From Marisediminicola senii (GTDB lineage: Bacteria; Actinomycetota; Actinomycetes; Actinomycetales; Microbacteriaceae): a stretch of 64,000 nt of DNA. The number at the start of each line of letters is the position of its first letter. Within the stretch, counting starts at the first letter, position 1. Below, piece by piece: positions 57,727-64,000 of this stretch. The stretch lies in contig NZ_JAALGE010000007.1 in NCBI RefSeq assembly GCF_011057645.1, forward strand, positions 1 through 64,000, given 5' to 3'. The notes beneath the pieces are model-generated. The model was not told the DNA's origin, made no database searches, and worked only from the letters and a program-made list of their open reading frames with translations. The translations under genes were made by a program, and so were the position numbers.

Positions 57727-57761
57727 CACGAACGGGACATCGGATCGATGTCCCGTTCGTG
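57727..57761. terminator. long perfect hairpin between convergent MFS and qcrB genes
   Basis: A 16-bp perfect stem (CACGAACGGGACATCG and its complement) with a 3-base GAT loop. No T run follows on either strand. It lies 15 bases from the qcrB stop and likely ends transcripts from both sides. Confidence 0.75.
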
Positions 57762-57776
57762 AGCGCGTATCCCGCG

Positions 57777-59417
57777 TTAGTGGTTGCTGTGCTCCCGCTC
57801 CAGCTCGGTCGACGTGACCGGGGCGATGCGGTCCTCGAAGAACCAGGACGAGAGTCCGGCGCGCGCACGCTGGGCGAGGGTGATGCGTCCTCGCTCGTCC
57901 GGACGGATCATCAGCGGCTTGTAGTCGAGGTAGCTCACGAGCTTCCAGCGCTCGTACTCGTCGAGCTGCTCGTGTACCTCGATGTAGGCACCACCCGGGA
58001 GGCGGACGATGCGGCCGGACTCGAAGCCGTGCAGGGCGATCTCGCGGTCCTTCTTCTGCAGTCCGAGGCAGATGCGCTTCGTGAGGAAGTACGCGATCAC
58101 CGGTCCGATGAAGAGCAGCCACCTCATGGTCACGATGGTGCCTTCGATGGTCACGAAGAAGTGCGTCGCGATCAGGTCGGAGCTTGCAGCGGCCCATAGC
58201 ACGGCATAGAACGTGACGCCGGCAGCACCGATGGCGGTGCGCACCGGGGCGTTGCGCGGACGCTCCGCAATGTGGTGCTCGCGCTTGTCGCCCGTGATCC
58301 AGGCTTCGATGAAGGGGTAGAACATCACCAGGCCGAGGAAGACCGGCAGCACCATGAGGGGGACGAGAACGCCCATCGCGTAGGTGTAGCCGAGGAACAC
58401 GATGTCGAACCCGGGCATGAGCCGCAAGGCGCCGTCGGCGAAGCCGATGTACCAGTCAGGCTGGGTTCCGGCGGAGACGGGGCTCGGGTCGTACGGACCG
58501 TAGTTCCAGATCGGGTTGATGGTAAAGAAGGCACCCATCAGCATCAGGATGCCGAAGACGACGAAGAAGAATCCACCGGCCTTGGCGGCGAATGCCGGCA
58601 TGACCGGAATTCCCACGACGTTGTCATTCGTGCGGCCGGGGCCGGCGAACTGGGTGTGCTTGTTGATGATGAGGAGCAGGAGGTGCGCACCCAGTGCGGC
58701 GATCAAGATCGCCGGCAGCAGCAGGATGTGCAGTACGAACAGGCGTGGGATCACGTCGACCCCGGGGAACTCGCCGCCAAACAATAGCCACGAGATCCAG
58801 GTGCCGATCAGCGGGATGGCCTTGACCATGCCGTCGATGATGCGGAGGCCGTTACCCGAGAGCAGGTCGTCGGGGAGCGAGTAGCCGGTGAAACCCTCGG
58901 CCATGGCCAGGATGAACAGAACGAAGCCGATCACCCAGTTCAGCTCGCGTGGCTTGCGGAACGCACCCGTGAAGAAGACGCGCAGCATGTGGAGGCCGAT
59001 GGCCGCGATGAAGAGCAGCGCAGCCCAGTGGTGCACCTGGCGCATGAGCAGGCCGCCGCGGATGTCGAACGAGAGGTCGAGCGACGACGCCATGGCTGCC
59101 GACATCTCGAGGCCCTTGAGCGGAACGTAGGAACCCTCGTATTCGACCTCGGTCATTGACGGGTCGTAGAAGAATGTGAGGAAGGTGCCCGTCAGCAGGA
59201 TGACCACGAAGCTGTAGAGCGCCACCTCGCCGAGCATGAACGACCAGTGGTCGGGGAAGACCTTGCGGCCGAGCTCCTTGACGGCACCCGAGATGCTCGT
59301 GCGCTCGTCGAGGTAGTTCGCTGCGGCGCCAGTGAAGCGCTGGCCACGGCTCGGCGTCGGCTTCGACATGGGCGCGGTGGTTTCGGGGGTGGCAGATGTT
59401 GCTGCGGTGGTGCTCAT
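57777..59417 (-). CDS. qcrB: cytochrome bc1 complex cytochrome b subunit
   Basis: A 546-residue menaquinol:cytochrome c reductase subunit with eight core helices and the heme-b His pairs in LLMRQVHHWAALLF and LFVLHILLLPAILI. The GYSLPDDLLSG region and the Qo loop (PDWYIGFADGALRLMPGF, in place of the classical PEW with a shifted context) are visible. The C-terminal extension of about 120 residues is typical of actinobacterial QcrB. ATG overlaps the qcrA stop (ATGA). It works in the bcc-aa3 supercomplex with CtaC-F. Confidence 0.96.
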   Translation of the reverse strand: MSTTAATSATPETTAPMSKPTPSRGQRFTGAAANYLDERTSISGAVKELGRKVFPDHWSFMLGEVALYSFVVILLTGTFLTFFYDPSMTEVEYEGSYVPLKGLEMSAAMASSLDLSFDIRGGLLMRQVHHWAALLFIAAIGLHMLRVFFTGAFRKPRELNWVIGFVLFILAMAEGFTGYSLPDDLLSGNGLRIIDGMVKAIPLIGTWISWLLFGGEFPGVDVIPRLFVLHILLLPAILIAALGAHLLLLIINKHTQFAGPGRTNDNVVGIPVMPAFAAKAGGFFFVVFGILMLMGAFFTINPIWNYGPYDPSPVSAGTQPDWYIGFADGALRLMPGFDIVFLGYTYAMGVLVPLMVLPVFLGLVMFYPFIEAWITGDKREHHIAERPRNAPVRTAIGAAGVTFYAVLWAAASSDLIATHFFVTIEGTIVTMRWLLFIGPVIAYFLTKRICLGLQKKDREIALHGFESGRIVRLPGGAYIEVHEQLDEYERWKLVSYLDYKPLMIRPDERGRITLAQRARAGLSSWFFEDRIAPVTSTELEREHSNH

Positions 59418-60472
59418 GAGCGTTCCCAGTAGCTAGGACCGACAGGCTCCAAGAAGCCCGACTGGGCAACGAGGTAACCTTCGGCATCGACGGCGATTGG
59501 CAGTTGGGGGAGGGGACGGCTAGCCGGCCCGAAGATCACCTTGCAGTGATCCTTGACGTCGAATGTCGACTGGTGGCAGGGGCAGAGAAGGTGGTGCGTC
59601 TGCTGCTCGTAGAGGGCCACCGGGCACCCCACGTGCGTGCATATCTTCGAGTATGCAACTATTCCCTGATAGGACCAGTCGGTGCGCTCTGGGAGTTCGT
59701 TGAGATCCTCGGGCTTGAGGCGCATGAGCAGCACTGCCGCCTTCGCCTTCTCCTCCAGCTTGTGCTCCGATTCGAGCAGGCCCTCGGGGATTACGTGGTA
59801 GACCGAGCCGAGAGTGACCTCGGAGGCCAGGATCGGGGTACCGGTAGGGTCGCGAGTCAACCGGGTGCCGCTGTCCCACATGGTGACTTCGAGGGCCGCC
59901 GCGGGGTTGCCGGCAGGACCGAGGTCACGGAACAGGATGATCGCCGGGATCGGCGTGGCGATCAGGGCACCGATGAGACTGTTGCGGATCAGCGCACGCC
60001 GCCCGAAACCGGACTCCTCGTTGCCGAGTTCGAAGATCTCGACGGCGCGGGCGCGAGTCTCATCGGTGCCCCTGGTCGGGTGACGCATCTCGATGATCTC
60101 GTCGCCGCGCATGAGGCTCTTCGCCCAGTAGATGGCTCCGATACCGATGCCGAGGAGGCCCAACGCGATGGCCGAACCCAGGAGGGCCGTGGTGATGCGA
60201 ACATAAGCGGCTCCCTCCGTATCGATCGGGATGGCCGCATAGGCAGCCACTGCCAGCACGCTGCCGATGATCGATACGTAGAAGAGCGTGTAGACGCGGC
60301 GTTCCGCCTGCTTGTTCTTCTTCGGGTCGATGTCGGTGACCCGAAGGCGGTGGGGCGGCAACCCGGGGTTGACGAACGCGTCGGAACGCTCCACTGCCGT
60401 GCCGGGAGCAGGCATGTTCCGCTCGAGAGCGGAGCCGGCATCGGCGTGTTCACCGGTGTCGTGCTGTGCCAT
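59414..60472 (-). CDS. qcrA: Rieske iron-sulfur subunit of the bc1 complex
   Basis: A 352-residue subunit with three N-terminal membrane helices (about 60-80, 93-115 and 163-181), the actinobacterial form, and a C-terminal Rieske domain. The 2Fe-2S ligands are Cys278, His280, Cys297 and His300 (CTHVGCPV and CPCHQSTF), and Cys283 and Cys299 form the disulfide. It moves electrons from menaquinol to the diheme QcrC. ATG at rc 60470-60472. It sits between qcrC and qcrB. Confidence 0.96.
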   Translation of the reverse strand: MAQHDTGEHADAGSALERNMPAPGTAVERSDAFVNPGLPPHRLRVTDIDPKKNKQAERRVYTLFYVSIIGSVLAVAAYAAIPIDTEGAAYVRITTALLGSAIALGLLGIGIGAIYWAKSLMRGDEIIEMRHPTRGTDETRARAVEIFELGNEESGFGRRALIRNSLIGALIATPIPAIILFRDLGPAGNPAAALEVTMWDSGTRLTRDPTGTPILASEVTLGSVYHVIPEGLLESEHKLEEKAKAAVLLMRLKPEDLNELPERTDWSYQGIVAYSKICTHVGCPVALYEQQTHHLLCPCHQSTFDVKDHCKVIFGPASRPLPQLPIAVDAEGYLVAQSGFLEPVGPSYWERS

Positions 60473-60556
60473 GGTCGTACCTTTCGCGCTGCGCTGTGAT
60501 GCTGGGTATGAATTTGTGAACTGCCGATGACGCTGCCCGGAATGAACCGGGGTCGA

Positions 60557-61363
60557 TCAGTTGGATTTCGCTGCAATCCAGACCGTGACGGCCACGATCG
60601 CGCCGAGACCGAAGATCCAGACGAAGAGTCCTTCAGAGACCGGACCGAGGCTGCCGAGGTCGAAGCCGCCGGGGGAGGGGTTGTCCTCGAGGTACTTGAG
60701 GTAGGTGATGATGTCGGCCTTCTCCTGCGGGGAGATGTTCAGGTCGTTGAATACCGGCATGTTCTGCGGGCCGGTCACCATCGCTTCATACACGTGGACC
60801 GGCTCGACGCCATCGAGCGACGGGGCGTATTTGCCCTCGGTGAGAGCGCCACCGGCACCTGCGACGTTGTGGCACATCGCGCAGTTGATGCGGAAGAGCT
60901 CCGCTCCCAACGTGGCGTCGCCGTCGCCCTGGAGGTACTCGTCGCTGGGGATGGCCGGACCGGGGGCCAGCGATGCAACGTAGGCCGCCATCGCGTCGGT
61001 CTGGTCCTGCGTGAACTGCACGGGCTTCTGCTCTGCCTGCGGGCCGGACGCGGCCAGTGGCATGCGTCCGGTTCCGACCTGGAAGTCGACCGATGCGGCG
61101 CCGACGCCGTAGAGGCTCGGTCCCGCCTCGGTGCCCTGCACGTCGAGGCCGTGGCACGTTGCGCAGTTGGAGGCGAAGAGCTTCTCGCCCTCTTCGATCA
61201 TGGTCTGCGTGACCGCCGTGGTCTCGGCTGCCGCGGTCGACGTGAACATCGCGTAGGCGCCGCCGGTGGTGATGAGTCCGACGAGGATCAGCGCGACGGA
61301 CGCGAGAGGATGACGCCGACCCGAGTTACCCCGCTTGGCTGTGGTGGATGTGGTTCTGCTCAT
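60557..61363 (-). CDS. qcrC: diheme cytochrome c subunit of the bc1 complex
   Basis: A 268-residue membrane-anchored cytochrome with two CXXCH heme sites: CATCH (67-71) and CAMCH (161-165). A basic N-terminus with a hydrophobic segment (about 19-40) acts as export signal, and a C-terminal helix (about 243-263) anchors it. This fused diheme form passes electrons directly to the oxidase without a free cytochrome c, a hallmark of actinobacteria. The axial Met is likely in GRMPLAASGPQ and QNMPVFNDLN. It lies 21 bp after ctaE. Confidence 0.96.
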   Translation of the reverse strand: MSRTTSTTAKRGNSGRRHPLASVALILVGLITTGGAYAMFTSTAAAETTAVTQTMIEEGEKLFASNCATCHGLDVQGTEAGPSLYGVGAASVDFQVGTGRMPLAASGPQAEQKPVQFTQDQTDAMAAYVASLAPGPAIPSDEYLQGDGDATLGAELFRINCAMCHNVAGAGGALTEGKYAPSLDGVEPVHVYEAMVTGPQNMPVFNDLNISPQEKADIITYLKYLEDNPSPGGFDLGSLGPVSEGLFVWIFGLGAIVAVTVWIAAKSN

Positions 61364-61384
61364 GCTGACTGAGTGTCCCGATTC

Positions 61385-62014
61385 CTATTTGAGTACGTAA
61401 ATGACGAGGAACAGTCCGATCCACACCACATCGACGAAGTGCCAGTAGTACGAAACAACGATTGCTCGCGTCGCTTCTTTGTGGCCGAAGTTCTTCACGC
61501 TGAACGCTGTTGCGATCACGATGAGGAAGGCGATGAGGCCACCGGTGACGTGCAGGCCGTGGAAGCCGGTGGTGAGGTAGAACGCAGATCCGTAGGAGCT
61601 GGAGGCCAACGTCAGGCCCTCATGCACGAGCTCGGCGTATTCGAAGATCTGGCCGGTGACGAAGATCGCACCCATGGCGTAGGTGAGGAAGAACCACTCG
61701 ACCATGCCCCACTGGGAGATCTTCCAGCCCGTGGCGCGCGGCTGCAGTCGCTCCGCCGCGAACACGCCGAACTGGCAGGTCACCGACGACAGGACCAGGA
61801 TCGTCGTGTTGACGAGCGCGAACGGGATGTTCAGGAGTGCGGAATCCTGGCTCCATACCTCGGGTGAGGTGGAGCGGAGTGTGAAGTAGATCGCGAAGAG
61901 GCCGGCGAAGAACATGACTTCGCTACCGAGCCACACGATGGTGCCGACCGCGACAACGCTCGGTCGATTGACTACGGGGGCTCCGACTGAGCGGTTAAGA
62001 GAGGCTGTGGACAC
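61385..62014 (-). CDS. ctaE: cytochrome c oxidase subunit III
   Basis: A 209-residue membrane subunit with five helices. Visible are [20 protein letters not shown], the [18 protein letters not shown] block, and the C-terminal [22 protein letters not shown] at rc 62012-62014 is chosen because CATAAT ends 6 bases upstream, making a leaderless start; the frame is open 13 codons further but that sequence is promoter. It is first in the ctaE-qcrCAB transcript and divergent from trpD. Confidence 0.95.
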   Translation of the reverse strand: MSTASLNRSVGAPVVNRPSVVAVGTIVWLGSEVMFFAGLFAIYFTLRSTSPEVWSQDSALLNIPFALVNTTILVLSSVTCQFGVFAAERLQPRATGWKISQWGMVEWFFLTYAMGAIFVTGQIFEYAELVHEGLTLASSSYGSAFYLTTGFHGLHVTGGLIAFLIVIATAFSVKNFGHKEATRAIVVSYYWHFVDVVWIGLFLVIYVLK

Positions 62015-62020
62015 CTCCCC

Positions 62021-62026
62021 ATTATG
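62021..62026 (-). promoter_or_regulatory. -10 box of leaderless promoter, ctaE-qcrCAB operon
   Basis: CATAAT on the minus strand, then GGGGAG, then GTG. The GGGGAG touches the start codon, too close to act as a ribosome-binding site. Confidence 0.5.
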
Positions 62027-62078
62027 TCCGATCAGGCGGCACCCGATTGTCACCGCGCGGACAGATTGAGAGCAAAGC

Positions 62079-62084
62079 TAGGAT
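62079..62084 (+). promoter_or_regulatory. -10 box of leaderless promoter, trpD
   Basis: TAGGAT, 7 bases, then ATG at 62092. No ribosome-binding site is present. Confidence 0.6.
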
Positions 62085-62091
62085 CGCAGGC

Positions 62092-63144
62092 ATGCCTTCC
62101 CCGCTCTCGTGGCCCTCGATTCTCAGCGCTTTGCTCGATGGCGAGGACCTGGCTATCAGTGAAGCATCATGGGCCATGCAGGAAGTGATGTCCGGGGCCG
62201 CCACACCTGCCCAATTGGCCGCTTTTCTCGTCAGTTTGCGCGCGAAGGGCGAGACCGTCGACGAGATCGTCGGGTTTCGCGATGCCATCCTCGACAACGC
62301 CGTTCCGCTGGGAATCAGCCCCATGGCGCTGGATATCGTGGGCACGGGGGGCGATCGGTTCGGAACCGTCAACGTGTCGACCATGGCATCGGTGGTCGCC
62401 GCGGCATCCGGAGCCCCCGTCGCCAAGCACGGGAACAGGGCTGCCAGCTCGCAGTCGGGGTCGTCCGACGTGCTCGCGGCGCTCGGCATCGACCTCGACC
62501 TCAGCGCTGCCAGGGTGGCGGAGGTCTTCGAGGAGACCGGCATCACGTTCGCCTTCGCGACCATGTTCCACCCGGGATTCGGCCACGCGGGCGCGGTGCG
62601 CCGCGAGCTCGGCATCCCCACGGTGTTCAACTTCCTCGGACCGCTGTGCAACCCGGCCCGTCCCGAGGCGTCGGCAGTCGGCGTTGCGCACCTCGACAAG
62701 GTGCCGCTGATCGTCGGGGTGTTCCGCACCAGGGGAGCGACGGCACTGGTGTTCAGGGGTGACGACGGCCTCGACGAGCTCACGACCACCGGTCACAGCC
62801 ACATCTGGGAGATCTCGCGCGGCGCCGTGACCGAGCACGACCTCGACCCGCGCGACCTGGGCATCGCCCGGGCGCGGATCGAGGATTTGGTTGGCGGTGA
62901 CCCCGAGCACAACGCGGCAATCGCCAGGGCCACTCTCGCGGGGGAGTCCGGCCCGGTTCGCGACATCGTGCTGCTCAATGCGGCCGCGGGGCTGGTGGCC
63001 TGGAACCTGGCCCGGAACCCCGAAGAAGGCCGCACCCCGATCCTCGATCGGTTTGCGGCCTCCATGGCGGTGGCCGCCGCGACCGTGGACTCGGGAGCGG
63101 CGATTGCCAAGCTCGACGAGTGGGTCGCGGCGACCAACAGGTAG
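62092..63144 (+). CDS. trpD: anthranilate phosphoribosyltransferase
   Basis: A 350-residue enzyme joining anthranilate and PRPP in tryptophan synthesis. The PRPP-binding motif DIVGTGGDRFGTVNVSTM, anthranilate-site KHGNRAASSQSGSSDVL, MFHPGFGHAGAVRRELGIPT and FNFLGPLCNPARP are all intact. The ATG at 62092 fits a leaderless start. No other trp gene adjoins; a solitary trpD beside ctaE is usual in actinobacteria. It converges with glpK with no gap (stop codons at 63142-63144 and 63145-63147). Confidence 0.95.
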   Translation: MPSPLSWPSILSALLDGEDLAISEASWAMQEVMSGAATPAQLAAFLVSLRAKGETVDEIVGFRDAILDNAVPLGISPMALDIVGTGGDRFGTVNVSTMASVVAAASGAPVAKHGNRAASSQSGSSDVLAALGIDLDLSAARVAEVFEETGITFAFATMFHPGFGHAGAVRRELGIPTVFNFLGPLCNPARPEASAVGVAHLDKVPLIVGVFRTRGATALVFRGDDGLDELTTTGHSHIWEISRGAVTEHDLDPRDLGIARARIEDLVGGDPEHNAAIARATLAGESGPVRDIVLLNAAAGLVAWNLARNPEEGRTPILDRFAASMAVAAATVDSGAAIAKLDEWVAATNR

Positions 63145-64000
63145 TTACGACACGTCGTCGTCGACCCAGTCCAGGGTCTTGGTGACGGCCTTCTTCCAGT
63201 TGCGCATGAGGCGCTGGCGCTCCTCGTCGTCGAGGTCGGGTGTCCAGCGGCTGTCTTCCTGCCAGTTCTTGCGCAGGTCGTCGAGGTCCTTCCAGAAGCC
63301 GACGGCGAGTCCCGCGGCGTACGCGGCCCCCAGCGCCGTGGTCTCGGCGACCACCGGACGGATGACCGGTACTCCGATGATGTCGGCCTGGAACTGCATG
63401 AGCAGCTCATTCGCGATCATCCCACCGTCGACCTTGAGTTCGGAGAGGTCGACGCCGGAGTCTGCGTTGACGGCGTCGAGCACCTCGCGGGTCTGGAATG
63501 CCGTCGCCTCGAGGGCCGCCCTCGCGATGTGTCCCTTGTTGACGTACCGGGTGAGGCCGACGATCGCGCCACGCGCATCCGGTCGCCAATAGGGGGCGAA
63601 CAGGCCGCTGAAGGCGGGCACGATGTAGACCCCGCCGTTGTCATCGACGGTCTTGGCGAGGGTCTCGATCTCGGCTGCGGTCGAGATGAGCCCGAGGTTG
63701 TCGCGCAGCCACTGCACCAGCGAGCCGGTGACGGCGATCGATCCCTCGAGGGCATAGTGCGGCTTGGCATCCCCGAGCTTGTAGCCGAGGGTGGTGAGCA
63801 GGCCGTTCTTCGACCGTACGATCTCCTCGCCGGTGTTGAAGATGAGGAAGTTACCCGTGCCGTAGGTGTTCTTTGACTCGCCGGTGTCGAATGCTGCCTG
63901 CCCGAACGTGGCCGCCTGCTGGTCGCCGAGGATGCCGGCGATCGGCACCTCCCTGAGGAGGCTGGAACTGGAGACGTGTCCGTAGACCTCGGATGAGCTC
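63145..64000 (-). CDS. glpK: glycerol kinase, partial (N-terminus beyond right edge)
   Basis: The 285 C-terminal residues of an FGGY kinase, which phosphorylates glycerol. The frame is open through the window edge, with [14 protein letters not shown] directly before [17 protein letters not shown]. Other family blocks are [33 protein letters not shown]-like [19 protein letters not shown], and [20 protein letters not shown]. The C-terminal helix region is intact. About 220 N-terminal residues, with the first ATP motif, are not in the window. Confidence 0.93.
   Translation of the reverse strand, partial: SSSEVYGHVSSSSLLREVPIAGILGDQQAATFGQAAFDTGESKNTYGTGNFLIFNTGEEIVRSKNGLLTTLGYKLGDAKPHYALEGSIAVTGSLVQWLRDNLGLISTAAEIETLAKTVDDNGGVYIVPAFSGLFAPYWRPDARGAIVGLTRYVNKGHIARAALEATAFQTREVLDAVNADSGVDLSELKVDGGMIANELLMQFQADIIGVPVIRPVVAETTALGAAYAAGLAVGFWKDLDDLRKNWQEDSRWTPDLDDEERQRLMRNWKKAVTKTLDWVDDDVS

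Noticed and set aside
57727-57761. Inverted repeat as the end of a mobile element
   Set aside because: It is a single perfect hairpin between converging genes and is not matched at the other edge of the insert; a terminator explains it better.

Overview
The window is a stretch of high-GC actinobacterial chromosome with no RNA genes, insertion sequences or CRISPR array that I can see. Gene content and order point to the Actinomycetia, most likely Microbacteriaceae: a complete-looking dcw cluster ending in sepF-yggT-divIVA, a GarA/FtsR pair, a PknL-Rv2175c-type module, and the actinobacterial respiratory supercomplex genes (ctaCDF, qcrBAC, ctaE) next to trpD. The species cannot be named from the sequence alone. 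Comparisons with M. tuberculosis and C. glutamicum loci are from memory, not from a search.

Layout. (1) 1-4300, minus strand: a cell-surface glycan group with a polyprenyl-phosphate sugar-1-phosphate transferase, a DUF1972-type glycosyltransferase, a CDP-alcohol phosphotransferase and a membrane protein that runs off the left edge. (2) 4670-7200, plus: PgsA-like synthase, FHA protein GarA/OdhI, and two MerR-type regulators, the first matching FtsR. (3) 7300-17413: orphan ParA, pyruvate carboxylase, peptide deformylase, acyl-CoA synthetase, ROK glucokinase, PlsC-type acyltransferase and class II DAHP synthase. (4) 17470-22533: PASTA kinase (PknL-like), triple-LysM transglycosylase-like protein, Rv2175c-like DNA-binding protein and a polyprenyl diphosphate synthase. 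(5) 22626-42968, plus: DUF3040 protein, twin terminators, then mraZ-rsmH-ftsL-ftsI-murE-murF-like-mraY-murD-ftsW-murG-murC-ftsQ-ftsZ-yggS-sepF-yggT-divIVA-lspA-rluD. (6) 43061-51581: dnaE, hisD, nrdR, pyrD, a DUF3043 protein and an M20 peptidase. (7) 51697-62014: erpA, ctaCDF, an accessory insert (broken alpha/beta hydrolase plus MFS exporter), then qcrB-qcrA-qcrC-ctaE on the minus strand. (8) trpD and a partial glpK.

How they fit together. Most of the window supports envelope growth and division: precursor ligases and MraY/MurG make lipid II, FtsW/FtsI polymerise it, FtsZ/SepF/DivIVA place it, the prenyl synthase supplies lipid carrier, and the PASTA kinase is positioned to sense peptidoglycan fragments. 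FtsR is encoded 31 kb from ftsZ, whose promoter carries a CCTC-TTGAGG palindrome that could be its site.

The most unusual thing seen is the gene in the murF position of the dcw cluster. It is an intact, translationally coupled reading frame for a MurF relative that has lost the whole N-terminal UDP-substrate domain, the ATP-binding P-loop and several catalytic residues. The MurE just upstream also has a changed diamino-acid motif (DHHPR). A second general feature is the number of genes whose start codon lies 6-9 bases after a TANNNT-type -10 box, implying leaderless mRNAs.
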